A stretch of DNA of 34,874 nucleotides from Pelargonium nanum (taxonomy: Eukaryota > Streptophyta > Magnoliopsida > Geraniales > Geraniaceae), in the NCBI GenBank assembly GCA_036897485.1, contig JAYMTF010000502.1:1-34874 (forward strand). The letters are read 5' to 3'. A program made the position numbers and the translations under genes. The notes beneath the pieces are model-generated. The model had not been told where the DNA came from. It searched no databases and saw only the letters and a program-made list of their open reading frames with translations. This document shows, one piece after another, positions 21,703 through 31,252 of the stretch. Positions within the stretch are counted from its first letter, which is position 1. Each line of letters starts with the position of its first letter.

Positions 21703-24130
21703 TTCCATTTGAAATATTCACTGATTATAGATGTCACAATATTTTGGCAGTAGCAACAATTTTGAAGCTAAAGGGGTTAAGTTGTTGGTGTTTAAAGGGA
21801 AAGAGAAACAGATAAAGAAGAACATAAGCCAAAAACTTAGAAAGCCTATATTATAGTAGTATTAGATTAGATACATCCCATTACCAACCCAACCATATGG
21901 AATAGTGCTTGCATCACCTCACGGTCGACAAAAGGGTATTTTAATCCCACGTTATTCAAATGTTTTGTTTCAACACGTGATTCTTATTTTATTTGTACTA
22001 ATTAATGTTGTATTAACACATCCAAATTTATTTAATCTTCAAGCTTGTCTCCAACTAGATGTCTCAAAATGAATATCAGGTTACTTTTGAATGTTTGTCC
22101 CATTTATTATATGTCAACAGTATTTTTATAACAAGTTAATAAACACATAATCATAATAACACAATAATAAATATATCACAATTACTAACTTTTTCTATTT
22201 TTTATTTAAAAGAAAAACAGAAACCAACTAATATATATATGATGTGCAAATATGTCGTTGTTAACTGTTAAGGCAAAGAGCCCCACAACGTGTTGAAGTC
22301 TCGAAGACTTGTTCCATTGCCAAGATTTTATTTTTGTTTTTATTTATTTATTTAATTGAAGGGTGAAAAAAAAGATACAGTTGTAGGTAGTAAATAGGGG
22401 GCCAGAGATCACATGCAAAGCATTTTTGCATGAAATGAAAGGCCTATCCACAGTACAATTTACAACCACAATTGTTCCAAATCACGTGCCCATTTAATGC
22501 CCTATATTTAAGTTCATGGTCCCATCTCATCTTTAATTGCACATTTGTATCATCCCTAACTAATTACAATTACAAAATTACATAAGAGTTTTGTTTTTTA
22601 TTTTATTAAAATTATAAAAAAAATTAGTCAGTATTGTATTTTTTCTTTTTACTCTAATAGGCATGTCACGAATTCAAGAAACAGTATCTAGCTTATTATT
22701 ATTACTAATTCATGTATAACTATTTTTTTTAACGAGATAAATAACAAACGAAACATAAAACTTATTTTCAGATGGAGAGTAAATAATGTTTACTTTACGC
22801 ACAACATATAAAGACACCAAATACCAAACACTTGAGAATTTTCTATAGCCCTGACTTCAAAACCTATTAAACAAGAGAGGTCCAAGAAAAGAGAACTACC
22901 CATTACCATTTGCTCTAATTCTAGACATTTTTCTCATAGTTATTTATTATTTCCTCTGAAATCTGGTAGCTAAACTGGGAGAATATTGTTCCTCAACATT
23001 TATAACTATATTCTTTCACCAAAATTGGATCCTTCTTCACAATTTTAAAATACTCAAAAGAGGTACAAAAACAAAGGAACTGGTTTTACACACTACTAAG
23101 CAAAGGTAGTATCTTTATCTTATGATGAATCATCATGGTAATTCATTAGATTGCAGAACTAGTGAGCAAATAATAAACCAGAACTCTACTTTTTTTCTTT
23201 TCCAATTGGTGAAACTGTGGAGTCCACTAGGCTCCATCCTAGTACCAGTTAATAAAGAACACCAAAAGAAATGCAAGTTACTTCAGTGGACCAAGATTCT
23301 TAAATCAAAATATTCTAAGCTTTCATAGATTGTCCAATGAGTAAAAAGAATGTTGGTTGTGATCTTTTTCCCAAGTTCCAGCATTAACAGCTTTCAGTTT
23401 CTCTCTCTATAAAAAGTTGAGAAAATGCTCAACCTCATCTCCTATTTATGAGTTCAACAAATGCTTATTGAGGAGGAAAAAAACATGGCATAGTAAGAAT
23501 TGGAACCATATACAACACCTTAGAAGTAAAAGAGAAAGAAGAAAGTTGTGCACCTGTCCTGAGATTGTGGCTGCATAATGGTCCACACTGAGAACATTAA
23601 TCTTCTGAATCTGCATTGTCCAGTAACATGATTAATGGCTGGCTTGCGGAGCATGTGAAAGTAATAACCAAAGTCTATCTCCTTCCTCTTTAAGTTACGG
23701 ATTGCTCCGACAAAAGCCACATACTCACATGCATGGCTACAAGTGCAAATGGTTTTACTCAAGGGCATGGCCATACCTGATGTCTTCACTCTTCACCTAA
23801 TGATAGTGACTGAGAAGCCTCTGCCTCCTTTCCTACGAGATATTCGAATGGAAGTGGGGTTACTACTGATGCAGTTTGCGACTAGGGACATCCCTGTTTG
23901 CCGGCGTTTTCCTTGCATGCTTTTTCCTATGAGATCATGCTAAAACCTTCTACTGGTTTTACTTGTATCACTGCCAATCAATCACAGATATTATATACAT
24001 TCACAAAGAGTGTTTACAATTATGAAAGAAACTGAAATCAACGTAAAGTATGCATATGACTTTGATGGATTTGTTTATTTTGTCAACAATCAACACTCGT
24101 GTGGAATCAAACTCATATAGATTTTTAGCT
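21703..24130. other. AT-rich intergenic spacer
   Basis: No supported gene. There is a perfect hairpin with two RY (CATGCA) motifs at 22412-22432 and several A/T runs. From 23520 to 23950 the composition is more balanced and both strands carry open frames of 66-89 codons. On the minus strand one frame reads a serine/arginine-rich stretch (..NPTSIRISRRKGGRG..) before a stop. I recognise none of these as a known family. Because it lies just after the PAA2 relic 3' end, it may be former 3' sequence of that gene or unrelated debris. Confidence 0.35.
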
Positions 24131-24676
24131 CTAAATGCTCTGATCGAAAGAGTTGGAGAAAACAAATATAGAGCTCAAAGCCATCAGTCCGCCTGTGAAA
24201 CATAACACAGGTGATAAGAGTTACCAGAAACACGAATGAATTCTTTGTAGGACTATGGTCAGTGATACAGCAGGTAAAATATATTGATTTACTTGGGTTA
24301 CTTCTCCTAGTCAAAGCTAAGCCATGAACAGGGATTGCAATCTTATTCAAACAACTGTTTATGTACAGATAAGTAGTACATATTATTTACTTACCTGAAA
24401 GTGAAGGTGTCATTGCAAATTCATATTGGGGAAGTAGTACACCTGCAGCAATCGGGATAACAACTACATTACACTTTTGCCATTGTTGCATGCGCAAGAT
24501 CTAGGGCATCCACAACTGAATCGGCCTGTTTTATATTGCTTAAGGTGTGCAGACCCTCTAAATGATAAACCGGTACTAAACCCGAGCTAAAACAACTTTT
24601 GTGTTATGATTATTGTTTTGATTATTTTATTCTAGTATGCAAAGGCAACATGTTTCAATTAATATTAGTCAAATCT

Positions 24677-24727
24677 TTCATGTAGCCAACCCCAGCATTG
24701 TTCGAGAAATGGCTTTGTTGTTGTTGT
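24677..24727 (+). mobile_element. 3' tail fragment of a plant SINE
   Basis: The segment beginning catgtagccaacccc and ending ggctttgttgttgttg matches the well-known 3' end of an abundant plant SINE group, normally ...GTAGCCGACCCC...GGGATAAGGCTTTGTTGTTGTTG. The 5' tRNA-like head is not visible, so it is a truncated remnant inside the former PAA2 intron. Confidence 0.5.
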
Positions 24728-25640
24728 GTGCAAAGGCAGCATGTTTTATCATAACTACTGTACTATATTCAATTCATTGTGATATTTGGATAACTAAACC
24801 ATAATGATTTAGAGATCCAGTTGGCTTGGAGATTCAACTAGATCAGCTTATATTTGATCTGAGATTTAGTGGTGTTGGCAGTGTGATTCACAGGAAAGGA
24901 TCACTCTTCTGCTATGTTTAAAGAGAATCGTATAAAATGGAGAGGAACTCATAAAATGAGAAAATGATCTAAGACCAAACAGTTAGGGTACATTGTGATA
25001 TGTGTCTGTCACTGGTGTACAGCAAGATTGAAGACCCATATTTTTTGTGGCCACTATGATATGGTATTTTGCCAACATCCACAGTTTCCTTCCAACATGC
25101 CGGGCATAGCACAACACTAGCCAGTCTGAGCGTGGGAGTCTTCGAAATGTTGTGGATAAAAAAACTAATTTAAATGGATTTGATTTGTTAAAGTTGTAGC
25201 AGACAGATTAAATTCAAATGTACTAGATGAAATAAAAAAGATAAGCTAATGAATCCTATCCATAAAAATAAAAGGTACCTACAAGACAAAAATCCATCAA
25301 ATGCAACTGGTCTCATAATTTGAAACAGACATAATTCACTTCAAAGCTAAAAATATATCTAAGTTGATATTCTTGATGATCCTATCCAACTTACAATAGT
25401 AATAGTAGCTACGTGCATGCACTATGTCAAACAAAAACATACTTGTGATAGTTTGTTTCCAAGAAGTATAATGGAAGCAGCATTGGATGCTAAATTTTCT
25501 TGTACTTCAGGCAGAAGAGCAATCTCGACATCAGCACAAGCCAAAGAAGGTGCATACTTTATGCCATCACCTACCTTAAGAAAAGTATACGTATAAGTTG
25601 AACTTTATTCTAACAAAAGCAACACTTTGCAATTTGAAGT

Positions 25641-25925
25641 TGTTGATGTGTCCCATATCATTAGAAGAGGAGATTGTAACCTCTTGATAAACTATTTGAT
25701 CCCCACCTATCAACCTATCATGCTATCACAGCAGATTACCTAAATGTAACACAAGTAAATACATGTATTGGGCTCGCTTGCAGAAATGGATGTTTGCATG
25801 TGAGGAGTGTTGATGTGTCCCACATCGAATAAATGTGGAGATTGCAACCTTTTAAAATTTAATAAACTTATTAAGCCCTCCACCACTCAATCTAGGCTTT
25901 TGGATTGGAGGATGTTATCCACAAC
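25641..25925. repeat. Two diverged LTR-end-like repeats
   Basis: The words tgttgatgtgtccca(t/c)atc begin at 25641 and again at 25808. Each is followed by a related stretch (gga.attg.aacct.tt, then ccccacc or ccctccacc). The second copy is preceded by gaggag, a possible polypurine tract, and continues into ggcttttggattggagg at 25896-25912. TG-starting ends of this kind are common in plant LTR retrotransposons. No internal coding region survives. Confidence 0.4.
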
Positions 25926-26040
25926 AATCTTAAGTATTTCTGACTCTTCATAAATCAGAGAAGCCAGGGTTAGAGTAGAAGTCCCATGCATGCATGTGCG
26001 CCTGTGTATGTGTGTACGTGTGCTGGATGTGGAATTACCT

Positions 26041-26650
26041 TTAGGAGATTGATTAGCACAATTTTAGGGATCTTATTTTATCTAGATTGAGCTTCTTGAG
26101 GCCTCTTTAATCTCTTCTGCTGCGTGGCAATTCTTAAACCAGGTAGCTATAATCTACCCAGTCCTCAATCCACAAAATCCAACCACAATTCTCTTTCAAT
26201 CTCACAATTCTCTAAGTCCTTGAGCCTCTCATCCGACCAAACTACTGCTAAAATGTAGTACTTGAGTCATGATGGTACACTATAGAAATAGTCCATGAGC
26301 ATCCCATCTGACAAAACTACTACTGAAAGGTAGTCCCTAAGTCATGAGGTCAACATTGCTACGTTAAAAAAATTATCTCATCAACATAACATCAAGATAA
26401 CTGCAATGGTCCATTTTTAGCCATCATTCATTCCAATCTCAAGGTTACCATCTTGAGCTTGAGGGGGAGTGTTAGAGTGACTGAAAATTAGGAAATAGTA
26501 GATTGATTAACACTGTTTTAGGGATCTTATTTTATCTAGATTTTGCTGAATTTTAGGACCTTTTTATTGATCTTAATTTACTCTATTTGTACTATAAATT
26601 GAGTTTCAACCATAGTGAATAATATGCATAATTTTCTCTCAAACTTCACA
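26041..26650 (+). mobile_element. Degenerate Copia-type or TRIM-like LTR element
   Basis: A polypurine tract (gagggggag, to 26469) is followed by a candidate 3' LTR at 26470-26650, beginning TGTTAG and ending CA, about 181 bp. Part of a 5' LTR is seen at 26041-26125. It shares near-identical blocks with the 3' LTR, notably gattgatta.cac and ttttagggatcttatttta at 26055-26090 and 26503-26540. Between them are about 350 bp with no gag or pol reading frame and an internal imperfect duplication (about 26220-26270 and 26298-26346). No primer-binding site is recognised. It sits in a former PAA2 intron. Confidence 0.65.
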
Positions 26651-28170
26651 CTCCCCTTATAAGAAGTCCTTGTTTTCCCCCTGCTCATTTTTTTATGCAA
26701 GAATTAGGAAGATACAAACAGTCGAGGTTTAATAGTCAGATGGAAGAACCTACAGATTCAATAGGCACGTCTTTCCACTGCGACCTGAAAACCAAGTGCA
26801 TTTATGCCTTGATTTTGAGCATTCATTAAACTACTTCTATGAATATACACACTCCCATCTGTAAGTATTACAGTTTTTTATACATATACATACAAATACA
26901 GAATATTTGAACATCAACTATATAATAAGGAATATTTGTTGCATCACAGAAAACCATCACTTTAATAGAAAAGAGAACTAGAAAGATGAAATTCCCTCCA
27001 TTCTACTTTACAGGTCTACTATACTAAATTTCAATGTCCCACTTATAAGTTCCATTTTCCTTTCTGACTAGATAATTATACTTAGTTTTCCAATAGTGTT
27101 CCTAAAATTTGTGACTTATAGAATTATTGAGTTTGTCATAACAAGGGCACATGTGGAAAATCTATAACTAGTAAAACTATTACATTACATTTTCAAAAAG
27201 TCCAACCGGACAGTTTTTTTGTGCTATGGAATATCATATTTAACATGCATGCCACGAGAAGTTGCAAACTAGCATAGACTTCTGATAAAATAAGTTAAAA
27301 AATGTACCTTGAGAGGTGCCAACTAGGATTGCTGTAGGTGTTGCATGGCCCAATGCGCATGGACAAGAAACTACCTGAAAAATTAGTTTAAGGAGCTAAT
27401 TACGAATTATTCTCTAAATTATCATATAGTTCCTGACTTTTAACCAATATTTGCATCCCCGCTATAAAGGAAACAATAATAAACGTGTGTTGATCTACAT
27501 GATTAGTAATGCAAATAACTGATAAGCATCATTTACCAAATAATAACATTATACAGGAGTACTGGTGCTTCACGACCTTGACATCCTCAACCCGGAAATT
27601 GCAGTATATGGCTTTAATACATAGCAAAACAAGCCAGATGCAGTATTTGCAAGTACTCGTCATGTTGTTATAGGCTAGTTAACTATATGAACCATAATTT
27701 ATAAGAAGTGAAATTTTCTGTTCTGATAAGGCTTTTCAAGTCATTCACATGAGTGCAATATGTTTTAAACACTTCTACAAATGCACAACATCTTACTCCG
27801 TCATATAATCATTTATATGGTTTCCAATTATTCTGAGAAACTGATTGATGAAAATGTGAATATTATAAGCCACAAATACCTTAAGAATCAGCTTCCTCCA
27901 GTTCAATCCTTAGAGGATCATGCAAATGAAAAATTATGTGCACACTTGTTTACAGATGCATCAAACCAATTAGATAAATGGAAGAGAAGAATGCCAACTC
28001 ACCTCTTTCTAGCCCCAGCCGAACCGCCACCATCTCAGAAATCATGTTAACCACGGCCGACTCGACCCGTTCGTCGGCCGAGAGCACCGATTTGTCTCGG
28101 GACACGCACCGTTGAGAAGCCGAATCGGCGAATCCGACTCCGGTGACGACGGAGTTTTGATCTCGAGTGC

Positions 28171-28320
28171 GGTAAACATTGAAGCAGAGCGAGGCGGGAG
28201 TAACTAACGGCGTCGTTTCCGTAGATTGGGGCATTGTGGTAAACATTGAAGCAGACAGAGGCTGCGGAGGAGTTCAAGTCGTTGAACAATAGCGCGACAC
28301 GTCATATAAACATAGAATAA
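28171..28320. repeat. Imperfect 67-bp local duplication in the PAA2 relic 5' end
   Basis: The 18-mer ggtaaacattgaagcaga occurs at 28171-28188 and 28238-28255. Similarity continues weakly for about 15 bases (gaggcgggag and gaggctgcggagg). The result is a repeated CFNVY peptide block in the relic's first exon. Confidence 0.7.
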
Positions 28321-28466
28321 ACGACGTCGTTTTAGAATTCCACGGTGGCGATGTACTCATAGTCTCTCTCCTAATCCGCACACGTTATCTCTTTCCTTCT
28401 TCCTGGGCTTCTTTTTCCCTCTGGTTGTGTGTGTTCTGTTCACAGATTACATACAAACTCGCGAAA
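28247..28466. promoter_or_regulatory. Compact bidirectional promoter between PAA2 relic and YLMG2
   Basis: Only about 220 bp separate the head-to-head starts. The segment holds a perfect 14-bp palindrome, AAACGACGTCGTTT (28319-28332), with a related half-site AACGGCGTCGTTT at 28206-28218 inside the relic. A pyrimidine-rich leader (28363-28430) precedes the YLMG2 ATG. The palindrome type recurs in plant promoters; its factor is not known to me. Confidence 0.5.
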
Positions 28467-29814
28467 ATGGCGTCCAAGGATTCGACCAATGATAGCTGCG
28501 TAGAGACGAAGAGCGTGCCACACTGTGTCGTTTTGTCCTCGGCGTTGAGTCAAATTCCATTTCTAAAACCAATCAGGCCAAATCTTGCTTCTCCCAATAT
28601 CATTCGGGAGATTCACGATTCTATTGCTTCCGCGGCCGATAATTTTTCCAGGTTCTTCGACTCGATGGTTTCTCAGAATCCCATTCTCAGGAAAATCTCA
28701 TCATTTTCTTCTGATTTCAACCGTTTCGCCATGGTAGCATACTCCTCTCAATCTCTCGTGTTCTTATCTGTTTGTTCGATTGATTTTTCTCCAATTTATA
28801 TGTCAACAATTTGAATTTAAACGTTAATTGCACTTTACTGCTGATTATTTCATTAAAATGCTTGCAATGTTAAGGTAGTTTCTGGAACTGAGAAGCTAAC
28901 CAGAAGTGGAATTTTTGTAGTGTTAATTCCTTTCAAGCTTGTACATTGATATATTAGAGACGAGATTTTGTGGAATATTTACTATTTATAATATAGAGGG
29001 TAGAGAGTATGTGAAGTCATTGGAGGTTTATCATGTTACATTCATGAAGAGAAATTGGCATTGTTTTGTTTGTATGTTCATTATGTTGTACGGATTTGAA
29101 TTGATCTTTGTTTTGGTACAAAGTGGAGTTCTTTTGTTCTTTGGCTTTAATACTGAATTGGACTCTGCTTCAGGTTTGCCGCAGGAACTATAGCAATGTG
29201 AACTCTCTTTCCAGCCATAATTTCGCTGCCATTATACCAGGCGATTCTGTGGCAGGTCTTGTGGTGGCTAATGGCCTCCAGAATTTCTTGAACCTTTACA
29301 ACACGGTGCTGGTTTGCAGGCTTGTTTTGACATGGTTTCCTAATGCTCCTCCTGCCATTGTTGGCCCTCTCAGGTTTGGCCCTTTACATTTTGAAATTAC
29401 TTTATCGTAGAATATCTTTCCATTTCAGGACTAAGTTCATCGGTAGATTTCTATATTCTTAATGCTTTTGTGTTCTTTGACAATATTTAGTTCCCGATTT
29501 CTTATTTGTTTTTATTTGATTTGAAAATTTTGGAAACCTTTAACACGGGTGTCATGTTTCGGTTCAGCACCATATGTGATCCATACTTGAACTTATTCCG
29601 CGGTATTATCCCACCACTTGGGGGGACATTGGACCTCTCTCCCATACTGGCGTTCCTTGTTCTCAATGCCTTAACGAGTACTGCTGCTGCACTTCCTGCT
29701 GAACTTCCAAAAACAGAATCTTGTCAAGAAGATCTTTCACCACTTACAAGCTGTACCACATCCGAAAACAAATGGATGAAAAGGCTATGTGGAAGCAGAT
29801 CAAAAAAGGTGTGA
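28467..29814 (+). CDS. YLMG2: YGGT-family membrane protein, YLMG2-type, chloroplast-targeted
   Basis: Three exons: 28467-28733, 29174-29373, 29568-29814, in phase 0 and 2, giving 714 nt or 237 residues. The N-terminal 105 or so residues are rich in Ser and basic residues and are probably a chloroplast transit region. The YGGT domain follows. The first membrane segment, about 115-142, carries NGLQNFLNLYNTVLVCRLVL and then TWFPNAPP. Next comes STICDPYLNLFRGIIPPLGG (156-175), and a second membrane segment LDLSPILAFLVLNAL at about 177-191. The C-terminal tail is hydrophilic. YLMG proteins are homologues of bacterial YlmG/YggT and are linked to nucleoid distribution or cytochrome b6 maturation in plastids. 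The motif set and the PAA2 neighbour point to YLMG2 rather than YLMG1 or CCB3. The stop overlaps a GTGAGT word, so an alternative 3' splice form cannot be excluded. Confidence 0.9.
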
Positions 29815-30913
29815 GTGGTTCATGCTAATTAGCACACGCTGTTCCTCTTGGTCTGAAAATTCCATGCCTTCACAACTATGATAGTCTTCTGCATATGCAT
29901 TCCTATGTCTTCTTGTAATTTTACGACTGCGAGCAGTAAACTTTCGGCTATTTCTTGACTTCTAGCTGAATTACAGAAATTGGTATGTAGTATACTAATG
30001 GTTGCTATCTATCTTCTAGAATCAGCAAATATTTGTTGACTGAAACTACAAATGAAATTGCAATATCAATATCCATTCGTTTGTTTTTACAGTTAGCTAA
30101 TGTAGTTAAGTTGGATCATTACCTGTGCCTTGAGTGATAGTATCATGCATGTCTAAGTCTGACTAAATCCCCTAACATTGAAGGTTCCCTTGCACCCTGC
30201 ATTCTAAATGTTCCCATAAGCTGCGAAACCTTATTACTCGACCTGTCTTCTATTTCTCTGAAATCTGAATCCTCCGCTTTAAACTTGCACAAAGAGCTGC
30301 TACTCATTAGTAAAGCACATATAGCAGTTCCTGTTAGATTTCTCTTGAGAAAAGCTAGTATATTAAGAAATCATGCAAGGCAACAGCATCAGATACCTGA
30401 ACAATTATGCAGAGAGCATCATGTCGAAAAAGAAGTTTATTAGTGGATTGGAGAATAGTATGTCCTTTCTTTCCACTACCTTGTTGGCTTGTTCACATTA
30501 AAAACTTCATTGGTAAGCTCCTTAGTCCTTATAAAGAGAATATTGTTCCCACTTCTGGAAGGATTCTCTCTGGGAAAGTGCTCATCCTCAGGCTCACCTG
30601 TTGGATTTGAAACAGCCAATACTGAGTAAAAATACCTTATAGCCTATTCACTTCACCCCCATACACCCAATAAATATTAACTATTGTGATTTGTGCCAAA
30701 AATGAATGGTCTAGACAAGTCATATTTCTTAAATTTTAGGCTGATGGATGGATTCTTATAACATCTGAGGCTTTAGACAAATATGCCCTTGTGTGGGAGA
30801 GAACATATCTGAGGCAGTTTGGTAATCTTCTCCAACTTTCATGTTTTATTAGAACTAAAGGTTAGAAGTGAGCAGGAAAAGAAGGGTGGTAGTTCCAAAG
30901 ATTTGTTTCTTGA
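29815..30913. other. Spacer downstream of YLMG2
   Basis: No protein family is recognised. It should include the YLMG2 3' untranslated region and the leader or upstream exons of the next gene. A 67-codon frame at 30407-30610 has no visible domain. Around 30745-30820 the sequence is GC-balanced and might be a small upstream exon, but I could not join it to anything. Confidence 0.35.
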
Positions 30914-31252
30914 ATGGAGGTGGGAGCAAGAACAAGATACAGCACAGGCAGGTTTTATTCACACAGGGTGGTGGCCATAGGCTTGGCCATTCTTGGTGTG
31001 GTTTCGCCTCTGTTCATCGATCAGAGACCAGTGGTCGAGCCAGAACCCGATGAGGAGCCCATCTTCCTTGCTTTTTGGCTACCTCTACTGCTACTGGTGT
31101 TGATCCTGGCCATCTCTCTGTCACTTTACTTCGACCGTGGCTTTAGCAGGTTTGATCCTTACTGGATTCACAGGGTTGGTGGTTCTTCTGGTGGTATTCT
31201 TCTGATTATTGTGCTTCTTGCATTGGTTTTGAAGTTTAAACAAACTTTCTAA
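30914..31252 (+). CDS. Small three-pass membrane protein, function unknown
   Basis: 112 residues in one open frame. Three hydrophobic segments are clear: about 19-35 (VVAIGLAILGVVSPLFI), 50-73 (leucine-rich, LAFWLPLLLLVLILAISLSL) and 94-108 (GILLIIVLLALVLKF). An acidic proline-rich loop (VVEPEPDEEP, 40-49) follows the first helix. A conserved-looking FDPYWIHRVGGSSGG (80-94) precedes the last. The basic start (RTRYSTGRFYSHR) suggests the N terminus stays on the cytosolic or stromal side. I recall similar short plant proteins beginning near GRFYSHRVVAIGLAILG, but know no function. The start codon is uncertain: several AG acceptors lie just upstream of residue 14, so an extra 5' exon is possible. 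Confidence 0.7.
   Translation: MEVGARTRYSTGRFYSHRVVAIGLAILGVVSPLFIDQRPVVEPEPDEEPIFLAFWLPLLLLVLILAISLSLYFDRGFSRFDPYWIHRVGGSSGGILLIIVLLALVLKFKQTF

Larger units (their letters stand above)
24131..28246 (-). pseudogene. PAA2: Relic of thylakoid copper-transporting P1B-ATPase PAA2/HMA8
   Basis: In plants PAA2 pumps Cu(I) into the thylakoid lumen for plastocyanin. Here only scattered exon remnants remain, all on the minus strand and in correct gene order. 28003-28234: end of the metal-binding domain (SVLSADERVESAVVNM) with an intact 5' splice site. 27551-27605: weak actuator-domain remnant. 27308-27374: VVSCPCALGHATPTAILVGT, the Cu-binding CPC helix. 26755-26785: weak. 25443-25574: GDGIKYAPSLACADVEIAL. 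24395-24515: ATMAKV, then IPIAAGVLLPQYEFAMTPSLSG. 24131-24192: GGLMALSSIFVFSNS, then an early stop. Lesions: the N-terminal MxCxxC motif is destroyed, the phosphorylation-site exon (DKTGT) is not found, the hinge GDGxND has become GDGIKY, and a deletion plus frameshift lies at about 24464. The family match is strong and I judge the gene dead. Confidence 0.88.

Noticed and set aside
27781..28050. 89-codon plus-strand open frame
   Set aside because: It overlaps the PAA2 relic first exon and AT-rich intron on the other strand, with no domain.
30407..30610. 67-codon plus-strand open frame downstream of YLMG2
   Set aside because: No domain, unconvincing composition and no splice partner found.
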